The notes under the pieces were generated by a model, which saw only the letters and a list, made by a program, of their open reading frames with translations, searched no databases and was not told the DNA's origin. A stretch of 64,000 nt of DNA from Pseudomonadales bacterium (GTDB taxonomy: Bacteria > Pseudomonadota > Gammaproteobacteria > Pseudomonadales > Azotimanducaceae), in NCBI GenBank assembly GCA_029251375.1, contig JAQXDL010000047.1, positions 1-64,000 on the forward strand, in the 5' to 3' direction. The position numbers and the translations under genes were made by a program. Of this stretch, positions 19,810 through 28,228 are shown piece after piece (position 1 is the stretch's first letter; each line of letters starts with the position of its first letter).

Positions 19810-20055
19810 ATGCGCCAAAAGCTGATCGCCCCACTGGCTGTTCACGTTCTGGTTTTCATTGGATTATGGGGACAATACCTATTGAGTCCAGCACGACTTT
19901 CAGACCAATTTTCGACCTCTGTGTACCAGATAGTCATGCTCTTTTTCCTTGCCGGCGAATGAACGATTGAAATTGAGTCGCTGCCGATCCAAAATGAACT
20001 GGTTCGCTTTTTTGCCCCTTTGGCGACCATTACGTCAATCGATACGAGCTATTAA
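19810..20055 (+). pseudogene. Possible small membrane protein interrupted by an in-frame TGA
   Basis: An ATG at 19810 opens a 50-codon frame with a hydrophobic first half (APLAVHVLVFIGLWGQYLL) and a second hydrophobic run (YQIVMLFFLAGE). A TGA at 19960-19962 ends it, but the same frame continues in protein-like fashion for 30 codons to TAA at 20055. If the TGA was once TGG (Trp), the product would be 81 residues. No ribosome-binding site is seen. This is a weak call: it may simply be a 50-residue gene, or not a gene at all. Confidence 0.3.
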
Positions 20056-20173
20056 TACAACCTCCACTATTTCCAAAACCAAAGACGCAGCTTTTGATCA
20101 CAGTTGCACCGAATCCAAAATTGCCATCGAATCATGCAATTTGACAACCTAAAAACCACAAAAAATTTAAATT

Positions 20174-21205
20174 ATGCAATACAACTGGATTGATTCAAGC
20201 AACTGTTCTCAGCACCAACTCGCATCAAAGCAAATCGAACAATGGCGGCAACAAGGTTTTTGTTTCGTTTCTAATCTTTTACCCTCGGATCTCGTGCAAG
20301 AGCTTATTCAAGCTGCAGAACAAAATTTCCCGGAGCCGGGCTCAGATGCTGCCGCGGATATTTCAGACTTTGGCAGTGCGGGTAAATTCACTTTCCCTTC
20401 GCGTAAAGTAAGCTTTAATAAGATGACGCTACACCCCGCACTGTTGTCTGCCATCGCACAGTTACTCAATACCAAAGAAAATGAACTTCGACTGTCGCAA
20501 GCTGACCTATGGGCGAAATACGGACGGGCGCATAGCGACGAGACAAAGGCCGGCATTCAAGACAATGCAGATCAGCGTATCCACGTCGACTACCCTAATC
20601 ACACAATAGCCCACCCAGCGCCTTGGGATCGACCAGAAGCTGTTGAAATGATTCTGTATCTCGATGATGTCAGTAAAGTTGGCGGGCCAACCGCTGTGGT
20701 CCCGCGTGAAGGCGCGGACGATCCACGCTACCCTTGGCCAATCGTTGATTCGCCCGGCATTGGTGATCTAAGGTATATAAATGATCGGTCAAACGCAGAG
20801 GAATACTTTTCGCAACAACGACCTGCTCTGACCGACTGGCGCCAAAGTCTCTACGCCGCCGAGCGACATGTGCGTTTTAAACCGGGTGACATTTTATTTT
20901 ATCGTCACGATGTTTGGCATCGGGGCACGCCGATGAAGACAGGAAAAAGACGTTTGGTAACAAACATTACCTATCGCAAAGCAGAAGCAGAATGGATTAG
21001 CACACTTCATACTGGCTGGGCATGGAGCGCTTATTCGGACGATAAGTTTTTAGAAAAGCTGATTGCCTCAAGTAGTCTCGATCAACGTGCCGTGTTAGGT
21101 TTCCCTCAACCCGGATCAAACTATTGGTGCCCAGAAACTTTGGCAGCGGTTGATGCACGTTATGGTATGTTCGGATTCGATATCCGACCCTACCTTCAAG
21201 TCTAA
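20174..21205 (+). CDS. Phytanoyl-CoA dioxygenase (PhyH) family protein
   Basis: A 343-residue Fe(II)/2-oxoglutarate-dependent oxygenase-like protein. The metal-binding HxD is at H137/D139 (RIHVDYPNH). The distal His is probably H249 (DVWHRGTP), and Arg residues at about 259-260 are suited to bind 2-oxoglutarate. A double-stranded beta-helix core is consistent with the length. It would hydroxylate a small organic substrate that cannot be named. SDR, DUF169 and GPH-transporter genes lie downstream on the opposite strand and may serve the same catabolic route. The ATG has no clear Shine-Dalgarno sequence. Confidence 0.87.
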   Translation: MQYNWIDSSNCSQHQLASKQIEQWRQQGFCFVSNLLPSDLVQELIQAAEQNFPEPGSDAAADISDFGSAGKFTFPSRKVSFNKMTLHPALLSAIAQLLNTKENELRLSQADLWAKYGRAHSDETKAGIQDNADQRIHVDYPNHTIAHPAPWDRPEAVEMILYLDDVSKVGGPTAVVPREGADDPRYPWPIVDSPGIGDLRYINDRSNAEEYFSQQRPALTDWRQSLYAAERHVRFKPGDILFYRHDVWHRGTPMKTGKRRLVTNITYRKAEAEWISTLHTGWAWSAYSDDKFLEKLIASSSLDQRAVLGFPQPGSNYWCPETLAAVDARYGMFGFDIRPYLQV

Positions 21206-21296
21206 CGCAGGAATTAATATGTCGACCGAATAATTACTGGCGATAGCAATACAACATCAGACAGTCAAACCTTACATGATTCACCGATTAAAAAGA

Positions 21297-22034
21297 CTAA
21301 CCCCAACCGCCACTAATTGAAAAGAATTGTCCCGTTTGAAAACGGTTTTTGCCATCAAACAACGAAGCCACAAAGTGCGCTGCTTCGGCAGGTAAACCAA
21401 GCCTATTCATCGGTATCTGAGCTTCTATCGCGCGCTTAATCTTGGGGTCATCAGCACCGGTCGCAGCTCGAAAACCTGGATAGTCCAGATAATTGGTGCC
21501 CACCGCATTGATGCAGATGTTCTTATCAGCAACCTCCGCCGCTGCATTCCTCACCAGCATGTTTGCCGCAGCGCGCGTCGCGCTATACAGCGCCGCCATG
21601 GGTGTCGGTTTGCCACCTGAAGCACTGGTAACGATCACAATCTGCCCGCCACCATTATCGAGCATCGGTGGTATGAGTGCCTGCAAGGCAAATAAAACCG
21701 ACTCGATGTTTTGTGCTGGAAGTTTACGAAGGTCTTCAACAGATGCCCCTGATACTTTACCTGTAATGATTCGACCGGTTCGAATACAAGCCGCGTCCAA
21801 CCGCCCATATTTCGCAAGAGCATGTTCAACCAGTTTTTTTATTGATTCAGGATCTGAGAGATCTGCAACCCCGTCAAGGCCGGACGCATCTGCGCCCAAG
21901 CCCGTGACTTCCTCAACCAAACCAACAGCAGGCTCGCCAAGCACAAGATTGTGATTACTGGCAAGCTCACGCGCAAGATCTGGTCCCACATGCATGTTCG
22001 CGTCAGTGATTATCGCAGTTCGTTTTTGATGCAT
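21297..22034 (-). CDS. Atypical SDR family protein with altered cofactor and catalytic motifs
   Basis: A 245-residue SDR-fold protein. Where classical members have TGxxxGxG it has TDANMHVG (residues 10-17), and the catalytic YxxxK is YSATR, with Arg replacing Lys. The VTSAS serine region and the C-terminal FSISGGWG are kept. It may have lost dehydrogenase activity or use the cofactor differently. GGAGA lies about 10 bases before the ATG. Its neighbours are a PhyH dioxygenase (convergent) and a DUF169 gene upstream on the same strand. Confidence 0.82.
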   Translation of the reverse strand: MHQKRTAIITDANMHVGPDLARELASNHNLVLGEPAVGLVEEVTGLGADASGLDGVADLSDPESIKKLVEHALAKYGRLDAACIRTGRIITGKVSGASVEDLRKLPAQNIESVLFALQALIPPMLDNGGGQIVIVTSASGGKPTPMAALYSATRAAANMLVRNAAAEVADKNICINAVGTNYLDYPGFRAATGADDPKIKRAIEAQIPMNRLGLPAEAAHFVASLFDGKNRFQTGQFFSISGGWG

Positions 22035-22181
22035 TGAGCAATTTCTCCAGGCAATGTTTTTAAGTACTCAACAAGCGATCCGATTTCTCACCCCGCTCAC
22101 ATTGCATGCCCGCATCTGTCGAATGGCGCGCAACTAATTTAGTCAAAAATGAGATGTGCATTTAAAGTGGCGATTCGTGTT

Positions 22182-22967
22182 TCAGTCGGTGTAACTCACA
22201 CCCATGCCCGCTCTAACATCATTGCTCACACCATAAGGCGCGATCGGATACCGCAAACCATTGTTTGACAATGCCGCCAGCCCCGCCACAATTTTTGGCA
22301 AATAGCTTGGCGGTAAAGCAATAAGCAATTCATCGTCCATTACACCGCCATAGCGTCGCTCAGCAAAACATGGAATTGAAAGGCTTGGCTCACCTGTTTT
22401 CAATGCACGACCCCATGAGTCCGCACAGGAGGATTCGCCTACACAACTGAAATCGAGCTTTTTATAACCCAACCATTGCAGCCCATTGATGAAAAGAATC
22501 ATCTGAGCAGGCGTTGCATAAATAAGGCAGATATCCGGCGGGTTGAGGCGACCGCTACCTAACGGGCTGACCGCCATGGCCTCATATTGGCCATACTCCA
22601 ATACATCCATGGCGTCTTGATGCGCCTTCGCATCCTCTGCCGTGCCATACCAAACACCTGTCATTCTGTCCCCTGACAACCATTCTTCGTTACGGGGATG
22701 CAAACCAATGACAGTGCCGCACTGTGCACCGACGAGATCATCCATGGTGATACCTACGGTCCAGCCATTACGACATGCCTGGCCGACGATTTGATCGGTT
22801 GTATGTACATCCTTAGGCCGTCTTATGCGCGGAACTGCTTCCATTTCTTCTTTGGTTTTGAACATCTTCATGCCAATCGGCGTCGCACGTAGCCGAAGGT
22901 ATTTGTTGAGTTGTTCCAAAACTTCGTCATAATCGAAGTTCGTTTCATCCGATGCTATCAAACTCAT
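22182..22967 (-). CDS. DUF169 family protein
   Basis: A 261-residue protein matching the DUF169 pattern: an N-terminal LRLRATPIGMKMF stretch, a central cysteine-containing QACRNGW...GAQCGTVIGL region, and C-terminal CVGESSCADSWGRAL followed by the CFAERRYGGVMDDELLIALP block. The family's biochemical role is not established. A strong AAGGAG precedes the ATG. It lies between the GPH-type symporter and the atypical SDR on the same strand, so the three may be co-transcribed. Confidence 0.85.
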   Translation of the reverse strand: MSLIASDETNFDYDEVLEQLNKYLRLRATPIGMKMFKTKEEMEAVPRIRRPKDVHTTDQIVGQACRNGWTVGITMDDLVGAQCGTVIGLHPRNEEWLSGDRMTGVWYGTAEDAKAHQDAMDVLEYGQYEAMAVSPLGSGRLNPPDICLIYATPAQMILFINGLQWLGYKKLDFSCVGESSCADSWGRALKTGEPSLSIPCFAERRYGGVMDDELLIALPPSYLPKIVAGLAALSNNGLRYPIAPYGVSNDVRAGMGVSYTD

Positions 22968-23046
22968 TTGCTTCTCCTTAAATGTCTACAACCAAAACTC
23001 TTACCAAATTAAATTTAAGTCGAGCCAACATCGAGCGTCGGCACTA

Positions 23047-24408
23047 TTAGCTCAGCTTCCTCGCTTTTAGACTATGACGCTTTGCCACCATTGATTGCAC
23101 CCGACTGTGTAAGCTGGCGTTGAGGGGCCAAGTGACGCATAAATACAAAGCAATGATGAACACGGCAGTGGGTACCACAGCATAGAGTATGCCTAACCAC
23201 CTCAATTCGTCAGGACCATTTATTGAGCCCTGCGCCGTGAGATAACCTAAAGAGCCTAAAATCGGCAGACTTAACCCACCAAAAGAAACCGCACACTTGG
23301 TGATGAAACCGTGAATCGAAAAGTAGCTCGCTGGCCGCGCTTCTCCAGATCGAATCGTATCTAAGTCGATAACGTCCGCCAACATTGCTCGAGGTAAATA
23401 AGCAAACGCGCCAAAACAAAAACCTTTGAGCGCAAACAGAACATAGAACTCTTCTATTTGTCCCTTGTTTAAGGAAAAACATGCAATGGACACAAAGCCA
23501 ACCAGTACCATAGCAACACTTAGTGACTGATGCTTTCCATAACGTTTTGCGATCCAGTCCCAAAATGGTATCGCCGCTAAACCTACAACAAAGTAAAGGG
23601 TATACAACCGCCCTATCCCCGTTGCACCAATATAATCTTGGATAAAGAACAGCGATAAAGTGTTTCGAAAATTCTCCCCACCAGCGATCAACAACTCAAT
23701 GACCAACAGACGAATGAACAACTTATTCCTGAACATCTTTCCGAGCGAGCTTTTTAAACCAACGTCCTGCGTTTTTGGCGGGATCGCGACTTCCGGAACC
23801 CTCCATAGAACGATAAGGGCTGTAATTGGTAATAAGGTGATTATCACAAAAGAAAAGTTACCCATCACAAAACTCGCTGTGACGTTGTTGAAAACTTCCT
23901 GGGAAACTAAAACGATGAGTGATGCGACCACAAGACCCAGCAAAACGTACTTTTCTCTAATGGATTGGATCATCGTTCGAACATGATAATTTTGTGACAA
24001 TTCAATACCCCAAGCACCATAAGGGAGCCCAAGAATCGTGGTGGCTGCTCGGTACATGATGTAAAAGCTGGCAAGATATACAACGGTAATACCTTCAGTT
24101 GGATTTAATAACATCCAAGCGGCGAAAGCATAGATCGGCACACCAAGCACGAGCCAAGGCCGACGACGCCCCCACCGGGTTCGTGTTCTGTCGCTGACAA
24201 ACCCCATAAGTGGATCGGAGATTGCGTCAAAAATCGCCGCGGCAAAAATTACTGCACCAATCAACCCAAGGCTAATGCCCATTTCCGTTGAGTAGAGTCT
24301 CGGGATCCACACACTGATTGGATAGCTTAATATCGCTAAAGGTAGGCTCACCGCGCCATAAGCCCACATCGTCGATTTCGTGATTTCCTTTGAATGATCT
24401 AACGCCAC
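23047..24408 (-). CDS. MFS transporter, glycoside-pentoside-hexuronide (GPH) symporter type
   Basis: A 453-residue inner-membrane protein with about 12 helices. The GPH/MFS_2 signature after helix 2 is clear: DAISDPLMGFVSDRTRTRWGRRRPW runs through residues about 60-85. It probably imports a glycoside-like or other organic solute with a cation. The start is GTG, with AAGAGG about eight bases upstream. It is the first gene of a probable minus-strand set with DUF169 and the atypical SDR. Confidence 0.87.
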   Translation of the reverse strand: MALDHSKEITKSTMWAYGAVSLPLAILSYPISVWIPRLYSTEMGISLGLIGAVIFAAAIFDAISDPLMGFVSDRTRTRWGRRRPWLVLGVPIYAFAAWMLLNPTEGITVVYLASFYIMYRAATTILGLPYGAWGIELSQNYHVRTMIQSIREKYVLLGLVVASLIVLVSQEVFNNVTASFVMGNFSFVIITLLPITALIVLWRVPEVAIPPKTQDVGLKSSLGKMFRNKLFIRLLVIELLIAGGENFRNTLSLFFIQDYIGATGIGRLYTLYFVVGLAAIPFWDWIAKRYGKHQSLSVAMVLVGFVSIACFSLNKGQIEEFYVLFALKGFCFGAFAYLPRAMLADVIDLDTIRSGEARPASYFSIHGFITKCAVSFGGLSLPILGSLGYLTAQGSINGPDELRWLGILYAVVPTAVFIIALYLCVTWPLNASLHSRVQSMVAKRHSLKARKLS

Positions 24409-24561
24409 GAGATGCCTCTTATTATTATTCTATTACCGCCGCTGCCTGCAGTTGCTACAGATGGTAATTACTTTTTAATCAATAGTCACAGCAGTTAACC
24501 ATACTTAACTTTACCTGACTGTTGTTAAACTATTCGTGATCCTGATAGCGAAGGATTAGGC

Positions 24562-24591
24562 AAAAAAAACGGCGCTATCAGCGCCGTTTTA
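24562..24591 (-). terminator. Rho-independent terminator of rpoH
   Basis: A perfect 7-bp stem (ACGGCGC / GCGCCGT, loop TATCA) lies at 24569-24587. On the minus strand it is followed by eight T residues. It starts about 30 bp after the rpoH stop codon. Confidence 0.9.
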
Positions 24592-24619
24592 TTCTGTAAC
24601 AACTTAATTTAAAGAAGGT

Positions 24620-25474
24620 TTACAGGACCAAATGACCTTGCATCTGCTCGAACGCTTTTTTCTCAATTTGACGAATTCGCTCCATAGAAACACCATACTG
24701 TTGGCTAAGTTCCTTCAAACCCATTTTCTCATCCATCAACCATCGTTTCTCGACGATATCGCGAGATCGTTCATCTAGCGCAGCGAGGGCAACCGCAAGA
24801 CCTTCAGCTTTAAGACTTGTGACCTCATCGGAGGATGCAACCCAAGCAGGGTCTTCTTGCTCACCTAAACTCAGGTAGTTCGAGGGACCTACTATGAAAT
24901 CATCCTCATCAGCGGGCGCATCAAATGATTCATCAAAGTTACCGAGTCGAGACTCCATCTCGAGTACCTCTGAGGGTTTTACATTTAGATCATTTGCCAC
25001 TAATTCAACCTCATCAGAGTTAAACCAGCCTAAACGTGACTTAGCTTTTCTCAGGTTGAAGAACAATTTACGTTGTGCTTTGGTTGTCGCAATTTTAACA
25101 ATCTTCCAATTCTTTAGAATGTATTCATGGATCTCTGACTTTATCCAGTGAACGGCGAAGGTAACAAGGCGCACGTTTCGACTCGCATCAAAGCGCTTTA
25201 CCGACTTCATCAAACCAACATTGCCTTGCTGGATAAGATCCTCCAAAGGTAACCCGTAGCCTGTGTAGCTTCTGGCAATGTATGCCACATAGCGAAGATG
25301 GGACAGAACTAAGGTTCGAGCCGCATCAAGGTCATTAGTCTCGTGGAAATCTTTAAAGAGATCTTGTTCCTCTTCACGACTGAGTATTGGAATCTGTTGT
25401 AGAGAATCCAAGTAGCTCTGCAAACTAGACGTGCTTAGCGCAGGCAATGGATGTCGCAATGCAATCGCTGTCAT
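24620..25474 (-). CDS. rpoH: RNA polymerase sigma-32 (heat-shock) factor
   Basis: A 284-residue sigma factor, the same length as E. coli RpoH. Region 2 includes DLIQQGNVGLMKSVKRFD and VHWIKSEIHEYILKNW. The RpoH-specific box QRKLFFNLRKAK is present, and region 4 ends with the HTH QQYGVSMERIRQIEKKAFEQM. The frame is open 20 codons further upstream, but ATG at 25474 has GGAG eight bases before it and matches the family's N-terminus. It directs transcription of chaperone and protease genes under heat or envelope stress. It is not next to ftsEX as in many relatives, and it has its own terminator. Confidence 0.96.
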   Translation of the reverse strand: MTAIALRHPLPALSTSSLQSYLDSLQQIPILSREEEQDLFKDFHETNDLDAARTLVLSHLRYVAYIARSYTGYGLPLEDLIQQGNVGLMKSVKRFDASRNVRLVTFAVHWIKSEIHEYILKNWKIVKIATTKAQRKLFFNLRKAKSRLGWFNSDEVELVANDLNVKPSEVLEMESRLGNFDESFDAPADEDDFIVGPSNYLSLGEQEDPAWVASSDEVTSLKAEGLAVALAALDERSRDIVEKRWLMDEKMGLKELSQQYGVSMERIRQIEKKAFEQMQGHLVL

Positions 25475-25689
25475 ATTTTTAACTCCAATCTGTTCACTGT
25501 GGGTTATTGCTGTCATCAGGAGATTAGGCAACAAAACCCGATATATGTTCCCTTTATATGGGTCATTTTTTTGATTTCAAGGGCTATTTTTCTGCAGTCC
25601 AATAGCTCAAAATTTAAGGGGCAGTAACATCGCGTGCAGAGCACTATAATCAAGTGGTAGCATGGACTTGAGGACATCAGAGAGATAAA

Positions 25690-26175
25690 TTGGAACCCCT
25701 AGACGCGACAACAATACGGTCTTTATTCGACAATGAGCCGTCCAAACCCAGCATACCCAACCTGGATTATGTTGATTGGGGCGTACTTGACTATTTTGGC
25801 TGGATTCATCCTTCCGGTCATTTAGGCTATGTTGTCACCCCACTGGGCAACGAAGACGATCTGCGCGGTCTAACACTGCGACGCGCCCTGTCAAACAGCC
25901 GAATAAAACGCTATGAAATGTGCTCATGGTGTAACCACGTGCACAAATCAGCAGGCACTGCGATGTTTTCCATTGTGGTTAGGGGTAGCGATGAACGCAG
26001 AACGATTGGAACGCAGCTCTGCAAGAATCTCGATTGCAGCTTGCGCATTCGCAATCTAAGCTCTGATCCACCCAGTTATATGAATGAAACAATGCAACTT
26101 AACAACAAGGTGTACCGGCTTCAGAATGCATTATATCGAATGATGTATCGCGCTAACTGTCTCTACGAAACGTGA
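25690..26175 (+). CDS. FBP (EF-G-binding, FusB-type zinc-finger) domain protein
   Basis: A 161-residue protein with the treble-clef zinc-binding pattern of the FBP C-terminal domain: C78-x2-C81 (MCSWCNHVH) and C111-x4-C116 (LCKNLDCSLRIRN). Relatives of this domain bind elongation factor G in FusB/C proteins, but family members in proteobacteria are not known to me to act in fusidic acid resistance. The start is a TTG, with weak upstream purines. It lies 15 bp before the Rieske-domain gene, so the two are probably co-transcribed. Confidence 0.82.
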   Translation: MEPLDATTIRSLFDNEPSKPSIPNLDYVDWGVLDYFGWIHPSGHLGYVVTPLGNEDDLRGLTLRRALSNSRIKRYEMCSWCNHVHKSAGTAMFSIVVRGSDERRTIGTQLCKNLDCSLRIRNLSSDPPSYMNETMQLNNKVYRLQNALYRMMYRANCLYET

Positions 26176-26190
26176 ACAAGTGACCCTGAT

Positions 26191-27039
26191 ATGAGCAACA
26201 CGATAAAGACCGACGCAAACAAACTAACAGACACTCGATCCATGCCACAACAAAGAAATGCCCTTGAGCACAACCCAAACCAACTCGCCTTAACCGAGAT
26301 CGTCAACTTTGATCGCATAATCAACGTCAACACTGAGCGCGTTTGGGAAAATGTACTTGATTGGGAGCATCTTGCTTGGCTGCACGATACGAGTTTTGAT
26401 TACAATGAGCTTGATGCCGCGGGGGAATGGGGCTGGCGCGTTTGGTCAGACTCCGCTCACAAGAATCACATTGAGCTTTGCGTCAATCGAGACCAATCAA
26501 CCTACGTCGCTAGGTCTTATCTGGCAGGCGAACAAATTTCTGAAATCTGGACCACCATCACCGCTAATAATGGCGACACATCGATCAACGTTTCAATCAA
26601 TGCGCCCAATATCGACATCAAGAAATTACCAAAGTTAAGTGCGATCTATCTAAACCTTTATACCCAGTTGTGGGATGAAGATGAGCAGATGATGATACGA
26701 CGACAAGCAAAACTGAGTGATCGAAGCCATGGTCCTGACAGTATCAACTTAGGTGCACTCGACGCACTAGAAGCAGAAAAGATCGTAAAATTAGGACGCC
26801 ATGAATGGCAGATTCGCAAGAGTGACAAAGGCATTGAGGTTTACGCCGCCAACTGCCCTCATCTACTCGGCCCTTTGGGTCAAAACACAGATAATCAGGT
26901 AGTCTGCCCATGGCATGGTTACCGTTTCGACATCATCAGCGGCAAATGCGTTTTTCCTGAGCATGCCAACTGCCGCCTGCCTCAACCACCAACAGTTGCG
27001 ATCATCGAAGGACAGGCCTCCCTATCCCTTGTTGTCTGA
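26191..27039 (+). CDS. Rieske [2Fe-2S] protein with N-terminal SRPBCC-like domain
   Basis: A 282-residue protein. Residues about 37-180 look like a START/SRPBCC fold (IVNFDRIINVNTERVWENVLDWEHLAWLH). Residues about 200-275 are a Rieske domain with cluster ligands C222/H224 and C239/H242 (NCPHLLGPLG, CPWHGYRFD). In ring-hydroxylating oxygenase alpha subunits the Rieske domain comes first and the catalytic domain second; here the order is reversed. I do not see a clear 2-His-1-carboxylate iron site in the first domain, so function as an oxygenase is uncertain. It follows the FBP gene closely. Confidence 0.82.
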   Translation: MSNTIKTDANKLTDTRSMPQQRNALEHNPNQLALTEIVNFDRIINVNTERVWENVLDWEHLAWLHDTSFDYNELDAAGEWGWRVWSDSAHKNHIELCVNRDQSTYVARSYLAGEQISEIWTTITANNGDTSINVSINAPNIDIKKLPKLSAIYLNLYTQLWDEDEQMMIRRQAKLSDRSHGPDSINLGALDALEAEKIVKLGRHEWQIRKSDKGIEVYAANCPHLLGPLGQNTDNQVVCPWHGYRFDIISGKCVFPEHANCRLPQPPTVAIIEGQASLSLVV

Positions 27040-27094
27040 TGCTCGTAGGCGCATTGAGACACAGGCTCGCGCAACCTACTTCACACGGTGAGAC

Positions 27095-27208
27095 CTAAGT
27101 AATTGCAATAGCTAGAACGATCAACGCGGCTGTTAAAGCAATAAAGCCACCAAATGTTAACGCGAGTGATTTGACTATCTGCGTATCTTCTTCGTTGAAT
27201 ACCGACAT
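27095..27208 (-). CDS. Small single-span membrane protein (37 aa)
   Basis: ATG at 27208 begins a 37-residue protein with an acidic, soluble N-terminus (MSVFNEEDTQIVKS) and one hydrophobic helix (about residues 16-36) ending AIAIT and a TAG stop. CGGAAAAAG lies just upstream at a plausible ribosome-binding distance. The soluble head plus single helix resembles small accessory membrane proteins, but I do not recognise a family. It lies alone and is transcribed against the Rieske gene. Confidence 0.6.
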   Translation of the reverse strand: MSVFNEEDTQIVKSLALTFGGFIALTAALIVLAIAIT

Positions 27209-27528
27209 ACTTTTTCCGATTATAATTTTTGTTACAAGCAATTTACCAACTTGGGTGGAAACGTCAACGGTTTCGTCACGGCGTTTTACCGACCGGTCGC
27301 TTAAACGACACCCGCTTGCAGTTAAAGGGACTCACCTGATTTATTAAAACAAACGATAAGAGTCATCAATCCATTGTCGGGCGCAGCGAAAGGGAATAGT
27401 CTCAAACTTAGAACTTAGAACTTAGAACTTCGCACTTCGCACTTCGCACTTAGCACTTAGCACTTAGCACTTAGAACTTAAAAAATACGAGCGAAATCGA
27501 CCGACACAATCAAAAAGTTGAATGAAAT
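27209..27528. other. Intergenic region upstream of the NUDIX gene
   Basis: This gap should hold divergent promoters for the small membrane protein and the NUDIX gene. Its main feature is the heptamer repeat listed separately. I see no coding sequence in the rest. Confidence 0.4.
27406..27480. repeat. 7-bp tandem repeat in homogenised blocks
   Basis: There are 10.7 head-to-tail heptamers, ordered as (ACTTAGA)x3, (ACTTCGC)x3, (ACTTAGC)x3, ACTTAGA, ACTTA. Each variant comes in a block of exactly three before the next. The array ends 48 bp before the NUDIX start codon. The period does not keep a reading frame, and I see no gene in it. Confidence 0.95.
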
Positions 27529-28017
27529 ATGAAAGTTAGCAGTATCGATTGGACCTTGTGGCAACCAGATATCGTCGCAACACTGATGTTCGTTATTGAG
27601 GACTCCCGCGTACTGTTAATCCGCAAGAAACGCGGCCTTGGAGCTGGCAATATCAATGGTCCAGGTGGCAAACTTGACCCCGGCGAAACGCCCGAACAGT
27701 GCGCCGTCAGAGAAACGCAGGAAGAATTGTGCATCACACCAACTCAGGTTCGTTATGGCGGCGAACTTTTCTTTCATGCAGAAGATGAAATGCCTAAGAT
27801 TCATGGCTTTGTGTATGTCGCAACTGGCTATCGCGGAACACCGACCGAGACAGATGAAGCAATTCCGATTTGGACACCACTTGATCGCATCCCGTTTGAG
27901 GAGATGTGGCAGGATGACCAATTTTGGTTACCTCAGGTGCTTGCTGGACAGGTCGTCAAAGGTTGGTTTAGCTTCGAGGGGGAACAACTACTCGACTACA
28001 AGGTCGATTTTTCCTAA
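27529..28017 (+). CDS. NUDIX hydrolase, MTH1/MutT-like (8-oxo-dGTPase candidate)
   Basis: A 162-residue protein with a Nudix box at residues 47-69: G47, E53, R61, E62, E65 and E66 are in place, while the usual final Gly is Cys68. The NINGPGGKLDPGE lead-in and the C-terminal FWLPQVLAGQVVKGWFSFEG resemble MTH1-type nucleotide-pool sanitising enzymes more than E. coli MutT. It would hydrolyse oxidised purine nucleoside triphosphates in the cytoplasm. Tandem repeats flank the gene on both sides. Confidence 0.88.
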   Translation: MKVSSIDWTLWQPDIVATLMFVIEDSRVLLIRKKRGLGAGNINGPGGKLDPGETPEQCAVRETQEELCITPTQVRYGGELFFHAEDEMPKIHGFVYVATGYRGTPTETDEAIPIWTPLDRIPFEEMWQDDQFWLPQVLAGQVVKGWFSFEGEQLLDYKVDFS

Positions 28018-28063
28018 CTAACTATTTCCCGACTAACTATTTCCTGACTAATAATATACCTAG
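28004..28063. repeat. 15-bp tandem repeat overlapping the NUDIX stop codon
   Basis: Four 15-bp units lie at 28004, 28019, 28034 and 28049. The two central ones differ by one base (TAACTATTTCCCGAC and TAACTATTTCCTGAC). The first unit contains the last codons and TAA of the NUDIX gene, so the array appears to have grown from the gene's 3' end. Confidence 0.8.
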
Positions 28064-28228
28064 ATGACAAGGCACCTAACTAAGCTTTTAAACTAAGCTA
28101 ATGTCGTTATACATATGCATAAAGTCGTTCAAATACCGTTTGTCCTGATTTTACTTTCTCAAATACAGACTAACAAATACACTATGTATCGATAAAATCA
28201 AAAATAGCACAGGTTGGCAGATAAGCAG

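Noticed and set aside
19949-20152. Plus-strand 67-codon frame between the SDR and PhyH genes
   Set aside because: The product is polar, Arg/Thr-rich and has no recognisable features; the overlapping frame from 19810 looks more like protein.
25475-25689. RNA thermometer in the rpoH leader
   Set aside because: The region before the start is AT-rich, but I could not trace a convincing stem that masks the GGAG; this would need folding software.
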